This document shows positions 11,134 to 11,858 of a stretch of 11,858 nt of DNA, piece after piece. The notes beneath the pieces are model-generated. The model worked only from the letters and a program-made list of their open reading frames with translations. It was not told the DNA's origin and ran no database searches. How positions within the stretch are numbered: position 1 is the stretch's first letter; each line of letters opens with the position of its first letter. Source of the DNA: CAYPTI01 sp964413525 [NCBI: uncultured bacterium] (GTDB taxonomy: Bacteria; T1Sed10-126); NCBI GenBank assembly GCA_964413525.1, contig CAYPTI010000051.1, forward strand, positions 1-11,858, written 5' to 3'. The position numbers were made by a program, and so were the translations under genes.

Positions 11134-11858
11134 TCAGGAACCGGTTTCGATCGGCACCCCGACGGCGTTGCCCCACTCGGTCCAGGAGCCGTCGTAATTC
11201 TTGACGTTCTCGATCCCGAGCAGGTACTTGACGACGAACCAGGAGTGGCTCGACCGCTCGCCGATGCGGCAGTAGGCGATGGTTTCGATGTCCTGATCGA
11301 TGTCGCCGTAAATCTCCTTCAGCTCGTCGAGTGGTTTGAACCGGCCGTCCTCGTCCACGGCGCTGGCCCAGGGGATGTTGGAGGCGCCGGGAATGTGGCC
11401 GCCCCGCTGGGCTCCCTCGTCCACGCCGTCGGGAGCGATCTTCTCGCCCGAGAACTCTTCCGGTGAGCGGACGTCCACGAGGTTCGCGGTTCCCGCGATG
11501 TGCTCCCGAACGTCGGGCTGGTAGGCTCGAAGGCTCTCGTCGGGGTCCGGGAGGTCGTAGGAGGTGCTGAGCACCGACGGTTCGGATTGGGTCGTCGGCC
11601 GATCCTCGGCCAGCCAGAGGTCCCGACCGCCGTCGACCAACCGGACGTCCTCGTGGCGGTAGTACTTCAACTGCCAGAAGGCCCAGGCGGCAAACCAGTT
11701 GTGGCTGTCTCCGTACAGAATGACGGTCGTGTTTTCGTCGATGCCCGAGGACTCAAGCAGCTCTTCAAACTCGTCGCGCGGGGACAGGTCACGAGTGACG
11801 GAATCGCAAAGATCCGTCCCCCAGTCCCATCCCACCGCCCCGGGAATGTGGGCTTCCT
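11134..11858 (-). CDS. sseA: Thiosulfate/3-mercaptopyruvate sulfurtransferase (tandem rhodanese), 5' end missing
   Basis: Transfers the sulfane sulfur of thiosulfate or mercaptopyruvate to an acceptor such as cyanide or a thiol. About 241 residues are visible and the frame is still open at the window edge; the residues before the GTG at 11835 read EAHIPGA, the normal end of the first rhodanese hairpin, so the GTG is internal. The first domain continues through TTVILYGDSHNWFAAWAFW and VRLVDGGRDLW. The second, catalytic domain begins near LVDVRSPEEFSG and has GHIPGASNIPWA and the active loop CRIGERS, with the catalytic Cys codon at 11271-11269. NYDGSWTEWGN follows, as usual for SseA-type enzymes. 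Asp and Glu are very frequent, as in salt-adapted proteins. It converges on the DUF488 gene. Rhodaneses of this kind serve cyanide detoxification or sulfur supply; the sequence does not settle which. Confidence 0.9.
   Translation of the reverse strand, partial: EAHIPGAVGWDWGTDLCDSVTRDLSPRDEFEELLESSGIDENTTVILYGDSHNWFAAWAFWQLKYYRHEDVRLVDGGRDLWLAEDRPTTQSEPSVLSTSYDLPDPDESLRAYQPDVREHIAGTANLVDVRSPEEFSGEKIAPDGVDEGAQRGGHIPGASNIPWASAVDEDGRFKPLDELKEIYGDIDQDIETIAYCRIGERSSHSWFVVKYLLGIENVKNYDGSWTEWGNAVGVPIETGS

Overview
The window is GC-rich DNA from what looks like a Gram-negative, respiring bacterium. It encodes a lipoprotein with a lipobox and a covalent-heme motif, a secreted hydrolase with a signal peptide, Shine-Dalgarno-led genes with several GTG and TTG starts, and a quinone-based respiratory chain. 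Many soluble products are rich in Asp and Glu (the rhodanese, the hemerythrin, the small hypothetical protein), which hints at a salt-adapted organism. That is only a hint, and I cannot name a lineage from this sequence alone.

Layout, left to right. The window opens inside a plus-strand membrane protein gene (3-374, 5' end missing, tentatively NnrS-like). It converges on a minus-strand nitrate/nitrite transporter gene of the NarK type (489-1826), which sits in a conspicuously AT-richer patch together with its upstream region. A long minus-strand block follows, read from high to low coordinates: a small acidic hypothetical gene (7943-7614), a quinol-type nitric oxide reductase gene (7297-5063), a type II NADH dehydrogenase gene (4985-3660), a secreted dienelactone-hydrolase-family gene starting at the dehydrogenase stop codon (3654-2857), and a hemerythrin-like gene (2777-2271). 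Further right are a thiamine-diphosphate enzyme of the acetolactate synthase type (9695-8037) and a cytochrome c'-like lipoprotein gene (10327-9815). Divergent from the latter is a DUF488/YeaO-family gene on the plus strand (10626-11009). The window ends inside a minus-strand thiosulfate sulfurtransferase gene (11858-11134, 5' end missing).

How the parts may work together (inference): NDH-2 would feed electrons from NADH into the quinone pool and the membrane nitric oxide reductase would spend electrons on reducing NO to N2O. The hemerythrin-like diiron protein, the cytochrome c'-like lipoprotein, NarK and perhaps the NnrS-like protein are all of types often met in nitrate/NO metabolism, so the left two thirds reads as a nitrogen-oxide respiration or NO-defence island. 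The most interesting point is in the reductase. Its catalytic metal ligands are all present with the same spacing as in canonical qNOR, so it is not a nitric oxide dismutase by that criterion. Two of the residues known to bind quinol in qNOR, the His and the Glu, appear to be replaced by Asn and Gly. Several inverted repeats near promoters (9717-9745, 10462-10478, 2836-2858, 7415-7432) are candidate regulator sites. No tRNA, rRNA, CRISPR array, insertion sequence or phage gene was found.
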